A DNA stretch of 64,000 nucleotides from Granulosicoccus sp045106195 (GCA_045106195.1 JBGCEH010000062.1:14334-78333), one strand, 5' to 3'. Counted from the stretch's first letter, positions 43,848-53,670 are shown. Notes: generated from the sequence alone by a model not told the origin. Numbers and translations: made by a program.

Positions 43848-44567
43848 ATGTCCCATTTCATTAAGGTTAACAGCGACTCAGAAGGTCAGGGACCGTGCCC
43901 GATCAATGGTTTGACGTTCGCGCCCGAATGGGCTGGCACCAACATTTATCTGAAAAGCCAGCCTGTTTCCGATTGCTCATCCGAGCTGTATGATGAGGAG
44001 CTTCCCGTCATTAAATCTGCCGCGCAGCAGCGCCGCAATACCTTCTCGTCAGGTCGGAGTTGCGCACGTGCCGTGATGCTGCAAGCCGGGCTGCCGGCGT
44101 GTGCTTTGCCACGGTACGACGATGGCTCGGTTCAGTGGCCAGAGGGCTTGTTAGGTAGTGTTAGTCACACAAACGAATGGGCTGTCGCAGCAGTAGCGGT
44201 ATCTGCCATGTGTGAAGCGAAATGTATTGGCATCGATCTGGAGCGGATAAAACCACTGAATGAGGGCGTTATCAATCTCATCGCAACGTCAGCAGAGCGA
44301 AAAGAGCTGGCTGCGGCAAGTTCACCAGCCTGGCACTCGATGGCCTTGTTCAGTATCAAGGAAAGCATCTACAAATGTCTTGCCAGGGATTTTGGTCAAT
44401 TCATTGATTTTCAGGATGTCGAGATCAGTGATCTTGCCGGTGGCCGCCCGGTGTTAACGTTCCGACGGGCAGAACTTGCGAGTCGCTATCAGCCTTCACA
44501 ATTGGAATTGCGCATGGCCGTAACACCATGGCACGTGTTTACACTTGCCTGGCTGAGAGCCGATTGA
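43848..44567 (+). CDS. 4'-phosphopantetheinyl transferase (EntD/Sfp-like)
   Basis: A 239-residue transferase that moves phosphopantetheine from CoA to carrier-protein serine. The motif pattern is seen in order: SGRSCARAVM (about residues 65-74), GSVSHTNEWAVAAVA (about 104-118), GIDLERIKP with Mg-binding D130 and E132, and FSIKESIYKCL with K171 and E172. The EntD-type GRSCARAAM-like element suggests the siderophore/NRPS branch. It is downstream of the PhyH gene by 11 bases, so probably one operon. No NRPS or PKS is in the window. Confidence 0.9.
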   Translation: MSHFIKVNSDSEGQGPCPINGLTFAPEWAGTNIYLKSQPVSDCSSELYDEELPVIKSAAQQRRNTFSSGRSCARAVMLQAGLPACALPRYDDGSVQWPEGLLGSVSHTNEWAVAAVAVSAMCEAKCIGIDLERIKPLNEGVINLIATSAERKELAAASSPAWHSMALFSIKESIYKCLARDFGQFIDFQDVEISDLAGGRPVLTFRRAELASRYQPSQLELRMAVTPWHVFTLAWLRAD

Positions 44568-44721
44568 TGCAAAGTAAGTGACGCTATTCACCTCCGGAGT
44601 AGCCTCGGCAATTTACCCTGCATGACAGGCTCCTGTAGACTAGTGCATTCGCCAAGAACGCCCACCCAGGCCGCGCAGCCCCATGGCCGTCGGCCTCAAC
44701 CATTTGCATTAAAGGTTTCAC

Positions 44722-47349
44722 ATGCAGGACCAATACGATTTTCGCCGTACCGAGGCTGATGTACAGGCGCTGTGGGAGGCCAACGATGCCTTCCGGGTTA
44801 CCGAAGATTCCGCTCTGCCCAAGTATTATTGTCTCTGTATGTTCCCCTATCCCAGTGGCAGTCTGCACATGGGGCATGTTCGTAATTACACGATTGGTGA
44901 TGTGGTCTCGCGCTACAAGCGCATGCGCGGATTCAACGTACTGCAGCCTATGGGCTGGGATGCTTTCGGGCTACCCGCAGAAAATGCTGCTATTAAAAAC
45001 AACCGGGCTCCAGCGGAATGGACTCACGGCAATATCGTTGAGATGCGCGAACAACTGCAGAAACTCGGATTTGCCTATGATTGGTCCCGGGAACTGGCCA
45101 CTTGTACCCCTGAGTACTACAAGTGGGAGCAGTGGTTTTTTACACAGTTGGTAAAGAAAGGTCTGGCCTACAAGAAGAACGCGGTCGTCAACTGGGATCC
45201 GGAAGAGGGCACGGTACTGGCCAATGAGCAGGTTGATGCCAATGGTTGTGGCTGGCGCTCTGGTGCGAAAGTAGAGCGGCGTGAAATACCCCAATGGTTT
45301 CTCAGAATCACCCGGTATGCTGACGAGCTGCTGGAAGAGACAGACAACCTTGAAGGATGGCCAGAAGCGGTTCGTACTCAGCAAAAGAACTGGATTGGAC
45401 GCTCCGAAGGCGTCGAGTTCGCGTTCAAGCTGGTAGGACGCGGTGATACTGAACTGGACATCACTGACGATGGTAAGGCTGATTCCATTCGGGTCTACAC
45501 CACCCGGCCTGATACGGTTGCCGGTGTGACTTACATGGCAGTCGCCGCCGAGCACCCAGTGGCGCGTGCGATGTCAAAACGAAATTCCGAGGTCGCTGAT
45601 TTCGTTAAAGAGTGCACTGGTAATGGCACCTCAGAGGCTGTTCTGGAGGCGATGGAAAAACGCGGCGTCCCACTGGGTATCGACGTAATCAACCCGGTAT
45701 CCGGAGAACGCCTACCCGTATACGTTGCCAACTTTGTATTGATTACCTATGGTACGGGGGCCGTCATGGCTGTTCCCGGACATGATCAGCGTGACTGGGA
45801 ATTTGCCACCAAATATGGTTTGCCCATCAAGCAGGTCGTCCAGTCTGTTGATTCGCCTGTCGATGTCAGCAAGGGCGCATTTACCGATAAGGAAGGAACC
45901 GTAACAATCAACTCGGGTGAGTTTGATGGTCTGGGTTTTGAGCAGGCTTTCGAGGCTACTGCCGATCATCTGGTCAAAGTGGCTGATGGTGCACGCAAGG
46001 TCAATTACCGGCTGCGCGACTGGGGCATCTCGCGTCAGCGCTATTGGGGTTGCCCAATACCCGTTATCTACGATGAAGACGGCAATGTTCATCTGGTTCC
46101 GGAAGAAGATTTGCCGGTCGTTCTGCCCGAAGACGTCGCCTATACCGGTGTGACCTCGCCGATCAAGGAAGATCCGGATTTCATTAACACGACCGTCCCC
46201 GGGACTGATAAACCGGGCACTCGTGAGACCGATACTTTTGACACCTTCTTCGAATCGAGTTGGTACTTCGCGCGCTTTTGCAGTCCTGGTGCGGAAGCCA
46301 TGGTCGATGAGCGGGCCAATTACTGGCTGCCGGTAGATCAATATATCGGCGGCGTGGAGCATGCGGTGTTGCATCTTCTGTATGCGCGTTTCTTTCACAA
46401 GTTGATGAGAGATGTAGGTCTTGTTACATCGGATGAGCCGTTCAAGCAGTTGTTGACTCAAGGGATGGTTATCGCTGAATCCTTCTATCGCGAAGACGAC
46501 AACGGCAAGAAGGAATATTTCAATCGCCGCGAGCTGAATATCAGCAACGATGACAAGGGACGCATTGCAAGCGCAACACTAATCGCTGATGGTCAGCCGG
46601 TAACGGTCGGCCGTGTTGAAAAAATGTCCAAGTCAAAGAACAATGGCGTTGATCCGCTGGAGATGATTGACCGCTATGGTGCCGACACCATGCGTCTGTT
46701 TTCGATGAGTGACACACCACCGCATCAGTCGCTCGAATGGAAAGAAGGCGGTGTTGAAGGTATGCATCGCTTTCTGAAGCGCGTCTGGCGAGAGTTGAGC
46801 GGTGTGGATGATTCGTACATGCAAGCAACCATGAATCCGTCTGAACTCGGCGCTGATCACAAGGCGTTGCGGCGTAAAACCCATGAGACCATCGCCAAGG
46901 TGACGGATGATATTGAACGTCGCATGACCTTCAACACTGCTATTGCATCCATGATGGAATTGTTCAACGACATGACACGCTTTGATGATCGTAGCGATGA
47001 TGGCAAGGCCGTGATTTTTGAAGCCAGCAGTGCGTTGGTGCGGCTGTTAAGCCCGTTTGTGCCGCATGTCGCTCATGAGTTGTGGATAGGGCTTGGTTAC
47101 CAAAGCGCATTGATTGATGAAGCCTGGCCAGAAGTCGATGAGGGCGCGTTGGTGCGGGACGAACTGGAGATGGTTGTTCAGGTTAACGGCAAGCGACGGT
47201 CTTCGATTACTGTGCCTTCCAGTGCTTCGAAAGATGACTGTGAGGCGAAAGCCATCGCAGATGAAGGTGTGCAGAAACATCTTGAAGATCTCAATGTAGT
47301 CAAGGTGATCGTTGTTCCCGGACGGCTGGTGAACATCGTTGCCAAGTAA
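44722..47349 (+). CDS. leuS: leucyl-tRNA synthetase
   Basis: Class I synthetase of 875 residues charging tRNA-Leu. HMGH (residues 49-52, in GSLHMGHVRNYT) and KMSKS (634-638) form the ATP site. The CP1 editing domain lies between, with the conserved TTRPDTVAGVTYMAVAAEHP segment that clears mischarged tRNA. The C-terminal anticodon and tail domains extend to VVPGRLVNIVAK. Length fits proteobacterial LeuRS. The usual downstream neighbour lptE is displaced: an EamA permease and other genes come next, and lptE is 5.8 kb away. Confidence 0.98.
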   Translation: MQDQYDFRRTEADVQALWEANDAFRVTEDSALPKYYCLCMFPYPSGSLHMGHVRNYTIGDVVSRYKRMRGFNVLQPMGWDAFGLPAENAAIKNNRAPAEWTHGNIVEMREQLQKLGFAYDWSRELATCTPEYYKWEQWFFTQLVKKGLAYKKNAVVNWDPEEGTVLANEQVDANGCGWRSGAKVERREIPQWFLRITRYADELLEETDNLEGWPEAVRTQQKNWIGRSEGVEFAFKLVGRGDTELDITDDGKADSIRVYTTRPDTVAGVTYMAVAAEHPVARAMSKRNSEVADFVKECTGNGTSEAVLEAMEKRGVPLGIDVINPVSGERLPVYVANFVLITYGTGAVMAVPGHDQRDWEFATKYGLPIKQVVQSVDSPVDVSKGAFTDKEGTVTINSGEFDGLGFEQAFEATADHLVKVADGARKVNYRLRDWGISRQRYWGCPIPVIYDEDGNVHLVPEEDLPVVLPEDVAYTGVTSPIKEDPDFINTTVPGTDKPGTRETDTFDTFFESSWYFARFCSPGAEAMVDERANYWLPVDQYIGGVEHAVLHLLYARFFHKLMRDVGLVTSDEPFKQLLTQGMVIAESFYREDDNGKKEYFNRRELNISNDDKGRIASATLIADGQPVTVGRVEKMSKSKNNGVDPLEMIDRYGADTMRLFSMSDTPPHQSLEWKEGGVEGMHRFLKRVWRELSGVDDSYMQATMNPSELGADHKALRRKTHETIAKVTDDIERRMTFNTAIASMMELFNDMTRFDDRSDDGKAVIFEASSALVRLLSPFVPHVAHELWIGLGYQSALIDEAWPEVDEGALVRDELEMVVQVNGKRRSSITVPSSASKDDCEAKAIADEGVQKHLEDLNVVKVIVVPGRLVNIVAK

Positions 47350-47450
47350 GAAGGGCAATCGACCGTGCCTTGGTGCGCTTCGTAATTCACAAAGCGTCGT
47401 GCCATTATTGGCTGTTGCCGACAGTGGCGGGAAGCTGATGAACTGCGGTA

Positions 47451-48359
47451 ATGCTTAGCCGCCTGCATAGTTCATTCACTAACAATGCCTATTTGCTGTT
47501 GATCATTGCACCATTTCTATGGGGTGGTAATGCAGTCGCAGGCCGTATGGCCACGGAAGATTGGCAGCCATTCACGCTGACGTCCTTGCGCTGGTTTCTT
47601 GCCATGCTGGTGTTGACCCCTTTTGCTCTGAAGCCATTGCAGCGTGACTGGCCTGTTATCCGTGATAACGCACTGTTACTTTTCTGTCTTGGAGCGTTCG
47701 GCATGGCAGCGTTCAATCTCACGATGTATCTGGCGCTGAACTTCACCACCGCCATCAACGTCAGTATTGAGCAGGCTGCCATGCCCGCAATGATCATGCT
47801 GGCCAACTTCTTTCTGCTTTCTCAAAAAGCACGCATTTTTCAGATTGTCGGACTGATGCTGACCTTGTTCGGTGTATTGGTAACGACCACTGCCGGGGAG
47901 CCTGCAACGTTTTTCTCGCAAGGCTTGAACAAGGGTGATGCCATTATGTTACTGGCCTGTGCTTTCTACGCAGCCTACACGTTCGGTCTGCGATGGAAGC
48001 CAAAAATCCACTGGATGAGTTTCATGTGGGTGATTGCTGTGAGTGCCTTTCTCATGACTATCCCGTTTGCTGGATGGGAATTGTCGAAAGGCCAGTTCCA
48101 GTTTCCATCGTCAAAGGGCTTCATGGTGCTGGTTTACGTCGTTGTCTTTCCAACGATACTAAGCCAGTTGGCATGGGCCCGAGGTGTGGAGCTGATCGGC
48201 AGCAATCGCGCCGGCCTGTTTATCAATCTTGTGCCTATTTTTGGCTCCATCATGGCCGTACTGATACTCAGTGAAAGTTTCGAGTGGTATCACTTTGCCG
48301 GGCTTTCGCTCGTGCTGGTAGGCATCGGTCTTTCCGAGCGGGCTGCTGACAAGAGTTAG
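47451..48359 (+). CDS. EamA/DMT-superfamily permease
   Basis: A 302-residue membrane protein with about 10 helices and two EamA repeats: LIIAPFLWGGNAVAGRMATE opens the first, and MLLACAFYAAYTFGLRWKP starts the second. NVSIEQAAMPAMIMLANF is the typical helix 4 proline/alanine pattern. Transports small metabolites or drugs; substrate unknown. ATG 47451 is about 100 bases after leuS on the same strand. A following 180-base gap separates it from the convergent zwf. Confidence 0.85.
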   Translation: MLSRLHSSFTNNAYLLLIIAPFLWGGNAVAGRMATEDWQPFTLTSLRWFLAMLVLTPFALKPLQRDWPVIRDNALLLFCLGAFGMAAFNLTMYLALNFTTAINVSIEQAAMPAMIMLANFFLLSQKARIFQIVGLMLTLFGVLVTTTAGEPATFFSQGLNKGDAIMLLACAFYAAYTFGLRWKPKIHWMSFMWVIAVSAFLMTIPFAGWELSKGQFQFPSSKGFMVLVYVVVFPTILSQLAWARGVELIGSNRAGLFINLVPIFGSIMAVLILSESFEWYHFAGLSLVLVGIGLSERAADKS

Positions 48360-48540
48360 CAGACCGAAGCAAATGGTACTTGTTCGAGGAGTGGCTCGGT
48401 TGAATGGACGCGCTATTCCGGGAGGGGGGCATTCGTCGGAGGCTGAAATACTTGGGCTGGCACAAGCCATGTCGTTATAGATCTCCCGTGCGCTCGGATT
48501 ACGAAGCTGCACGGAGTCGGCGGAATCTATTCGAAACCTT

Positions 48541-49986
48541 TCAGCTACGCCATGCGCGCTCAAACGGTAGTCGCCATGCTCTGGGTGCAATCAACTGATG
48601 TACCGCATTCGGACCCCATGAACCTTGTGAATAGCGCATGACAGGGGGCGGTGATTCGAGTAACGGGGCTGAAACCTCCCACAGTTTTTCGATACCCTCA
48701 GAGCTTGTGAACAAGGTGTGATCACCGCGCATTGCGTCCAGAATAAGTCGTTCGTATGCTTCCAGGATATCGCCTATATGTTTATTTTCATCCATAGCAA
48801 ACTGCAAGCTGTGTTTGTCCAGTTTCATTCCCGGGCCCGGTCGCTTGCCATAGAAAGACAACGATGTGCGGGAAGCGTCTGACAGATCGAATGTGAGATG
48901 ATCAGGCCCGTGCAAACCGACGCCGGAGTCTCTTGGGAACATGCTTCTGGGTGGCTCATGGAATGCAATGGAGATTATGCGTTGACCTTCGGCAAGGCGT
49001 TTTCCGGTGCGCAGAAAGAACGGTACGCCTGCCCAGCGCCAATTATCAATGGTGCACTTCAGCGCAATGAATGTTTCGGTTTGTGATTCCGGATCGACAC
49101 CCTCGAGATCGCGGTAGCCGTTGAACTGTCCCCTCACTGCATCCTGAGGTTCTATGCGCAGCATGCTGCGAAATACCTTGCGTTTCTCTTCAGTTATGGC
49201 CTGTGGGTCGAGGGCTACCGGAGGCTCCATCGCAACAAAGGCAAGAATCTGGAACAGGTGGGTAACCACCATGTCACGGAAAGCACCGGTGTTTTCGTAG
49301 AAGGAGGCGCGGTTATCCAGCCCCAGCGTCTCAGGGACATCGATCTGTATGTTGTCAATAAAATTACGATTCCATATGGGCTCGAATAATCCATTGGCAA
49401 AGCGAAATGCGAGAATGTTCTGCGCTGGCTCTTTGCCGAGAAAATGATCGATGCGAAACACTTGCTTTTCGCTGAACACCTTATGTACCTCATTGTTCAG
49501 AAACACCGCGGTCTCAAGGTCTACACCAAATGGTTTTTCCATGATGACATGGGCGCGTTCAATCAGATTGGCTTGCCCAAGGAGTGCAACAACAGACAAG
49601 GCCGCTGTCGGAGGAACGCTCAGATAATGCAGGCGTCGGCATTCCCCACCCAACGATTTCTCTGCCTCGACAACAGCTGTTTCCAGTTTTTCAGGGCCAG
49701 CAGCCAGTGGCAGGTAATTAAGCTTGTCACTGAATCGATTCCAGTGTTCATCAGAAAGATCACGCGATGAAAATTCTTCGAGAGAGTTTCTGCATAGCTT
49801 GCGAAAATCCTCGGTGCTCATATCATCCAGGGAAACACCGATAATTCTGCAATCGGGGATAAAGCCTGACGTAGACAGGTGGTACAACCCCGGGATGAGT
49901 TTGCGTTTTGCAAGATCACCAGTTGCTCCGACAAGCACCACTACTTGAGGGTATTTAGGACCTACTTCCGTTGCTATCTTTGCCAT
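48541..49986 (-). CDS. zwf: glucose-6-phosphate 1-dehydrogenase
   Basis: Cytoplasmic enzyme of 481 residues oxidising glucose 6-phosphate to 6-phosphogluconolactone with NADP. The NADP motif is VGATGDLAKRKLIPGLYHL (residues 19-37) and the active-site RIDHFLGKEPAQN contains the catalytic His at about 181. IMEKPFGVDLETA and NRNFIDNIQIDVPETLGL (sugar-phosphate binding) follow. Unlike many proteobacteria, pgl and edd are not adjacent, so it is not in an Entner-Doudoroff operon here. The start is ATG 49986. Confidence 0.96.
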   Translation of the reverse strand: MAKIATEVGPKYPQVVVLVGATGDLAKRKLIPGLYHLSTSGFIPDCRIIGVSLDDMSTEDFRKLCRNSLEEFSSRDLSDEHWNRFSDKLNYLPLAAGPEKLETAVVEAEKSLGGECRRLHYLSVPPTAALSVVALLGQANLIERAHVIMEKPFGVDLETAVFLNNEVHKVFSEKQVFRIDHFLGKEPAQNILAFRFANGLFEPIWNRNFIDNIQIDVPETLGLDNRASFYENTGAFRDMVVTHLFQILAFVAMEPPVALDPQAITEEKRKVFRSMLRIEPQDAVRGQFNGYRDLEGVDPESQTETFIALKCTIDNWRWAGVPFFLRTGKRLAEGQRIISIAFHEPPRSMFPRDSGVGLHGPDHLTFDLSDASRTSLSFYGKRPGPGMKLDKHSLQFAMDENKHIGDILEAYERLILDAMRGDHTLFTSSEGIEKLWEVSAPLLESPPPVMRYSQGSWGPNAVHQLIAPRAWRLPFERAWRS

Positions 49987-50219
49987 TAGGGTATATCCGG
50001 GAGAATCTGTTAAAGTTGGACGTCACTGGTCTGAAACGCGTTGATTCTCATCTGCACAGGAATGATGCATTTCAGTTTTTCATGTAAAGCAGAGCCATTC
50101 GATTAACGTAAGCCGAAAGAAACTGTGAATGAACGTTTTGTATGTTCATATACACTAGCGCCGTTCCTGATCAGATAACGGCAAGAATCGTGAGAATGCA
50201 CGTTAATACAAGCATGATC

Positions 50220-51782
50220 TCAGAGTGCCTGTATGTCGAAAACGAAGCGTGTCCTGGCAGTGTCGTAAGAGCGCACACGCAGGTGTATTTCCTGGCCCAG
50301 TTGCCAGCTGGGTAATGTTTCATCAGCAGGAACTGCAGTAGCTTCAGAAATAGTGTAGCTGGTTGCTTGAGTGTTCTCCAGATCATCACGGTACACCTTG
50401 ATGTCCAACGCCATATCGTCAAGGTTAATGTATATCTTGTCTGTTCGCATGCCCATGATGGTACCTGTGTGCCATGATGTAACATCTGAGTCAAGGTCAC
50501 GCTGGAAAACACTACGCAGGGTGGCAAGCTCTATGTGCTTGTCAAGCTGGCGTTGTTTTTGTCGTGCAGCGTTGGCGGAGTCTATTACCAGATCGCGCAG
50601 CGTGTCATCAGCTTCATTGTCAAACTTGCCACCATTGAGTGCTTCCAGTAATTCCTTGTGTGTGAATATACCCACTACCTCGCGCATGGGGGAAGAAAAG
50701 CGTGCATAGCTACAGGCCTTCAGAGCATGGTGCTCACCGGGTTCGGGGGTAAATGTTGAGCCGCGCTGGGCTTGCATGATTTGTCGCTGGACGGCACGCA
50801 CTCGTCTTCTGTTTTGAAGATCATCTGGCAGGCTGTCGACGTATTCTGCCAGAGACTGACCGTCATGCCAGCGCCAGGTATCGGGATCGGAGCAAGCATT
50901 TGCAAACGCATTCAGCGTCTCTTTCAGCCGGCTGAGATTCTTGCGTAACGGGGCTTCGTGAACACGATAGATAGCTTGCAACACATCGGTAACACCTGCG
51001 AAACCCAAGAGAAGCTCAGCTCCCTGCATATTGCAAAGCAGGCTTATTTGTTCGTTGTAACGTTCCGTATCGAAACGGGTGCGCAGTGAAGCCTGCAGAT
51101 GAGGCGGGGTGCCACGTACCTCTATCCGGGGCTCTGTTCTATCAAAGCGAATGACACCACGGGCTTCACCTGCAGCAATCAGTTTTGATCCGACTTCCTG
51201 AAGTAATCTCAAGCTGGGGTGGTAGTTTTCGGAGTCAGCGCTATCGCTATCGAGCCATTGCTGTACACCAGCGTAGCTGAGTTTGGCCTGGCTTTGAATT
51301 TTCGCGCGCACAATGCTGCAGTTCGTAACAACTGCTTTTACATCCATTGATATGTCGAAAACCAGGGCACGTCGCAGGACATCAGGATTGAGTGATATCA
51401 GCCCCTCAGAGAGATCAGTCGGCAACATGGCTGCTGCGAGAACGGGGGTGTAGTAGGTTGTACCGCGGTGTAATGCCTCCGCAAAAAGTGCGCTATCCGG
51501 TCTGATGTAGTATGAGGCGTCGGCCAGTGCATAAAACACCCGATAACCCTCTTTAAGTTTTGTGATGTATAAGGCCTGATCGAGATCGCGTGAATCTTCG
51601 TTGTCAATGGTGACAAATGGCAGCATTGTAAGATCTGACAGTGCAGGGTCATCCAGCCCATCATTTTCCAGCCAGTACCCGGTTTCGACCAGACTCTGGG
51701 GCGAGTGCTCGACCTGAATGTCCTGTGACAGCAATGCCTCGTGAATAACGTCATGCGGATCGGGGTGGCGGTTGTGATTCAT
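50220..51782 (-). CDS. RNB-domain (RNase II/R-like) 3'-5' exoribonuclease without N-terminal cold-shock domains
   Basis: A 520-residue protein carrying the RNB catalytic domain: FVTIDNEDSRDLDQAL (residues 54-69) supplies the Mg-binding aspartates and ALADASYYIRPDS, LPTDLSEGLISL and the later CSYARFSSPMREVVG are RNase II/R motifs. The two N-terminal cold-shock domains of RNase II are absent, while the C-terminal 90 residues (GTIMGMRTDKIYINLDD onward) resemble an S1-type fold. It probably degrades single-stranded RNA; the missing domains suggest altered substrate choice. ATG 51782. Confidence 0.85.
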   Translation of the reverse strand: MNHNRHPDPHDVIHEALLSQDIQVEHSPQSLVETGYWLENDGLDDPALSDLTMLPFVTIDNEDSRDLDQALYITKLKEGYRVFYALADASYYIRPDSALFAEALHRGTTYYTPVLAAAMLPTDLSEGLISLNPDVLRRALVFDISMDVKAVVTNCSIVRAKIQSQAKLSYAGVQQWLDSDSADSENYHPSLRLLQEVGSKLIAAGEARGVIRFDRTEPRIEVRGTPPHLQASLRTRFDTERYNEQISLLCNMQGAELLLGFAGVTDVLQAIYRVHEAPLRKNLSRLKETLNAFANACSDPDTWRWHDGQSLAEYVDSLPDDLQNRRRVRAVQRQIMQAQRGSTFTPEPGEHHALKACSYARFSSPMREVVGIFTHKELLEALNGGKFDNEADDTLRDLVIDSANAARQKQRQLDKHIELATLRSVFQRDLDSDVTSWHTGTIMGMRTDKIYINLDDMALDIKVYRDDLENTQATSYTISEATAVPADETLPSWQLGQEIHLRVRSYDTARTRFVFDIQAL

Positions 51783-51846
51783 GATGGTGTCAGAAAGGGT
51801 TCATGGCGTTTGATAGTTGAGTTGCACCTGCTAACATGTAAGCTGG

Positions 51847-52380
51847 CTAGCGATTCAGTTCAATGATCGGATCGGGGCAATACTCGCGTCGCAGACACTG
51901 ATGACAATGCTCACCCAGATAGAGCTCATCAATCCACTGCATAAGCTCGGCGAGCTGTTGTTTATCATCAAATACAAAGCCTGCCTCGAAATTCCTTTTG
52001 TCTTTGTGTTTAGCGCCGAGACCCGCACCAGTAAGGTTGGCAGAACCGACAAATGCCAGCTTGCCATCGATAACGATGGCTTTGGTATGCACCCTTGGAC
52101 AAAGTATGCGCTCGAACAATTCACTGTTGATCAGGGCATCGCACCGGTCGAAGTCTTCACGAAATCGGGGGCCGGGCTCTTTTGCGTGAATAAGTCTTAC
52201 TGCGACGCCAGTTTCCACTAGATCGTTCAGTACCTCAAGAAGCGGTTGAAAGCGGTTGTTGACATCCACGTGCAGATCTTTGATGTCCGCCGTGACAATC
52301 CATAAAAACCGCTTGGCCTCTGGGATGCAAGGTTGCACAAATTCGGTATAAATATCTCGGTTAAGCAGGAGCCTGTGCAT
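51847..52380 (-). CDS. phospholipase D-like (single HKD motif) protein
   Basis: A protein of about 177 residues with one HKD motif, HTKAIVIDGKLAFVGSANLT (about residues 115-134), the size and single motif of nuclease-type PLD proteins that act as dimers. The C-terminus carries a CHQCLRREYCPD cysteine cluster. ATG 52380 is preferred because the product aligns with the motif position; a GTG at 52434 would add 18 residues with no clear gain. It may cleave DNA or phosphodiester bonds; substrate unknown. Confidence 0.72.
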   Translation of the reverse strand: MHRLLLNRDIYTEFVQPCIPEAKRFLWIVTADIKDLHVDVNNRFQPLLEVLNDLVETGVAVRLIHAKEPGPRFREDFDRCDALINSELFERILCPRVHTKAIVIDGKLAFVGSANLTGAGLGAKHKDKRNFEAGFVFDDKQQLAELMQWIDELYLGEHCHQCLRREYCPDPIIELNR

Positions 52381-52511
52381 GGAGTGCTTCGGAAGTGATT
52401 GTTGTATGCTCCCTCCAGTGTACCGACACGTCACGTTTTTTGCCGAAGCTGTACACTATCCATTCAGCAGTTAAGCCAAATGGCACGGAATAAATTGAAA
52501 AATCGCTATGT

Positions 52512-52577
52512 GTTATTCCTGCGCAAGCGGGAATCTACCTGTAATGCCTCGTGCTTCCCCGCCTGCGTGGGGATGAC
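52512..52577. repeat. 66-bp paired-hairpin dispersed repeat, copy E
   Basis: Begins GTTATTCCTGCGCAAGCGGG and ends CCTGCGTGGGGATGAC; the length matches the other intact copies exactly. It lies in the divergent gap between the PLD-like gene and the DUF302 gene. Confidence 0.8.
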
Positions 52578-52629
52578 CGATTCAAGTTTGCCGGTCCGGC
52601 CGAGCCCTAATTCTTCGTGGAGATCCCGT

Positions 52630-53079
52630 ATGAAAACTGTAATTTTTGCTGTTGTCGCTTTTTTTTCAGTTCAAAACGCATTTGCTCAGGACGGAGTGTT
52701 GAGTGTTGAAAGCCCGCACGATGTCGCAACCACCATAGACAAACTCAGCGCAGCCCTTGAATCCAAGGGCATGACAGTATTTGGGCGAGTCAATCACGCC
52801 CAGAACGCTGAGAAAGTCGAGCTTGGCCTGCGTCCGACAGAGGTGTTGATTTTCGGTAATCCGAAAATCGGAACTCCGTTAATGAACTGCGCCCAGAGTG
52901 TGGCGCTTGATTTGCCCCAAAAAATGCTTGCTTGGCAGGATGAAGCTGGAAAGACCTTTCTGGGTTGGAATGACCCTATGTATCTCAAGTCACGTCATGG
53001 AATTCAGGGCTGCGACGAAGTTCTTGAGAAGGTTAGTGGTGCTTTGGCTAATTTCGCCAAGGCTGCAATCAGTGAATAG
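52630..53079 (+). CDS. exported DUF302-family protein
   Basis: A 149-residue protein with a signal peptide (MKTVIFAVVAFFSVQNAFA, cleavage before QDG). The mature part is DUF302-like: ATTIDKLSAALESKGMTVFG, FGRVNHAQNAEKV and LIFGNPKIGTPLMNCAQSVA, with PQKMLAWQDEAGKTFLGWN. GGAG 7 bases upstream supports ATG 52630; the frame opens much earlier, across the repeat copy. Biochemical function of the family is unknown. It precedes lptE by about 40 bases on the same strand. Confidence 0.83.
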   Translation: MKTVIFAVVAFFSVQNAFAQDGVLSVESPHDVATTIDKLSAALESKGMTVFGRVNHAQNAEKVELGLRPTEVLIFGNPKIGTPLMNCAQSVALDLPQKMLAWQDEAGKTFLGWNDPMYLKSRHGIQGCDEVLEKVSGALANFAKAAISE

Positions 53080-53118
53080 CCACGCTTGGCCTTATCTACG
53101 CCCACACGTAGTAGCTTG

Positions 53119-53670
53119 ATGTCGGTTTCAGATAGCCATCCTCAGTACAGGGCTCCTGTTCTGCTTGCCATTATGGCCGTGCTTGTATTCATATCTGCCT
53201 GTGGGTTTCATCCGAGAGGGAGTTTAATCAGTGCGGCAGAGCTTGGTAGCATCTACGTAGATGCCGGTCGTGATCTGTCAATATCCGAGGAAGTGAAAGA
53301 GGCATTGATTGACTCTTCGTTCGAGTTGGCACCAAACCGGGATGACGCCACCATACTGCTGCGCTTGAGCAACGAGCAGGAAAGTGAACGTGTTGTGTCG
53401 GTGAACAGTAGCGGTCGCGTGAGTGAGCTGGAGTTGACACATGCAGTGAACATGCTTATCGCAGTGTCGAATGAAGGTGAAAAGCCTGTGTATCAGCCAG
53501 GCCAGTCGTCAAACAGAGTCGAAGTAAACCGTGAATACACCTATGATGAAACCGGCGTTCTGGGCAAGGAAAACGAGGCGCGGATTCTTCGGAATGAGAT
53601 GAAACGCGACTTGGTCAGGCAGATAGTATTGCGCTCGATCGCAAGTCTGGCGCCTTTAGTACCCTCGTGA
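53119..53670 (+). CDS. lptE: LPS-assembly lipoprotein LptE
   Basis: Outer-membrane lipoprotein of 183 residues that plugs LptD for lipopolysaccharide insertion. The lipobox is ISACGFHPRG with acylated Cys near residue 27-28, preceded by a hydrophobic signal (VLLAIMAVLVF). The mature start GFHPRGS matches the RlpB/LptE opening (CGFHLRG in E. coli), and RNEMKRDLVRQIVLRSIASL resembles the C-terminal helix. ATG 53119 is used. lptE normally follows leuS directly; here leuS lies 5.8 kb upstream. Its 3' end overlaps convergent ghrA by 15 bases. Confidence 0.86.
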   Translation: MSVSDSHPQYRAPVLLAIMAVLVFISACGFHPRGSLISAAELGSIYVDAGRDLSISEEVKEALIDSSFELAPNRDDATILLRLSNEQESERVVSVNSSGRVSELELTHAVNMLIAVSNEGEKPVYQPGQSSNRVEVNREYTYDETGVLGKENEARILRNEMKRDLVRQIVLRSIASLAPLVPS

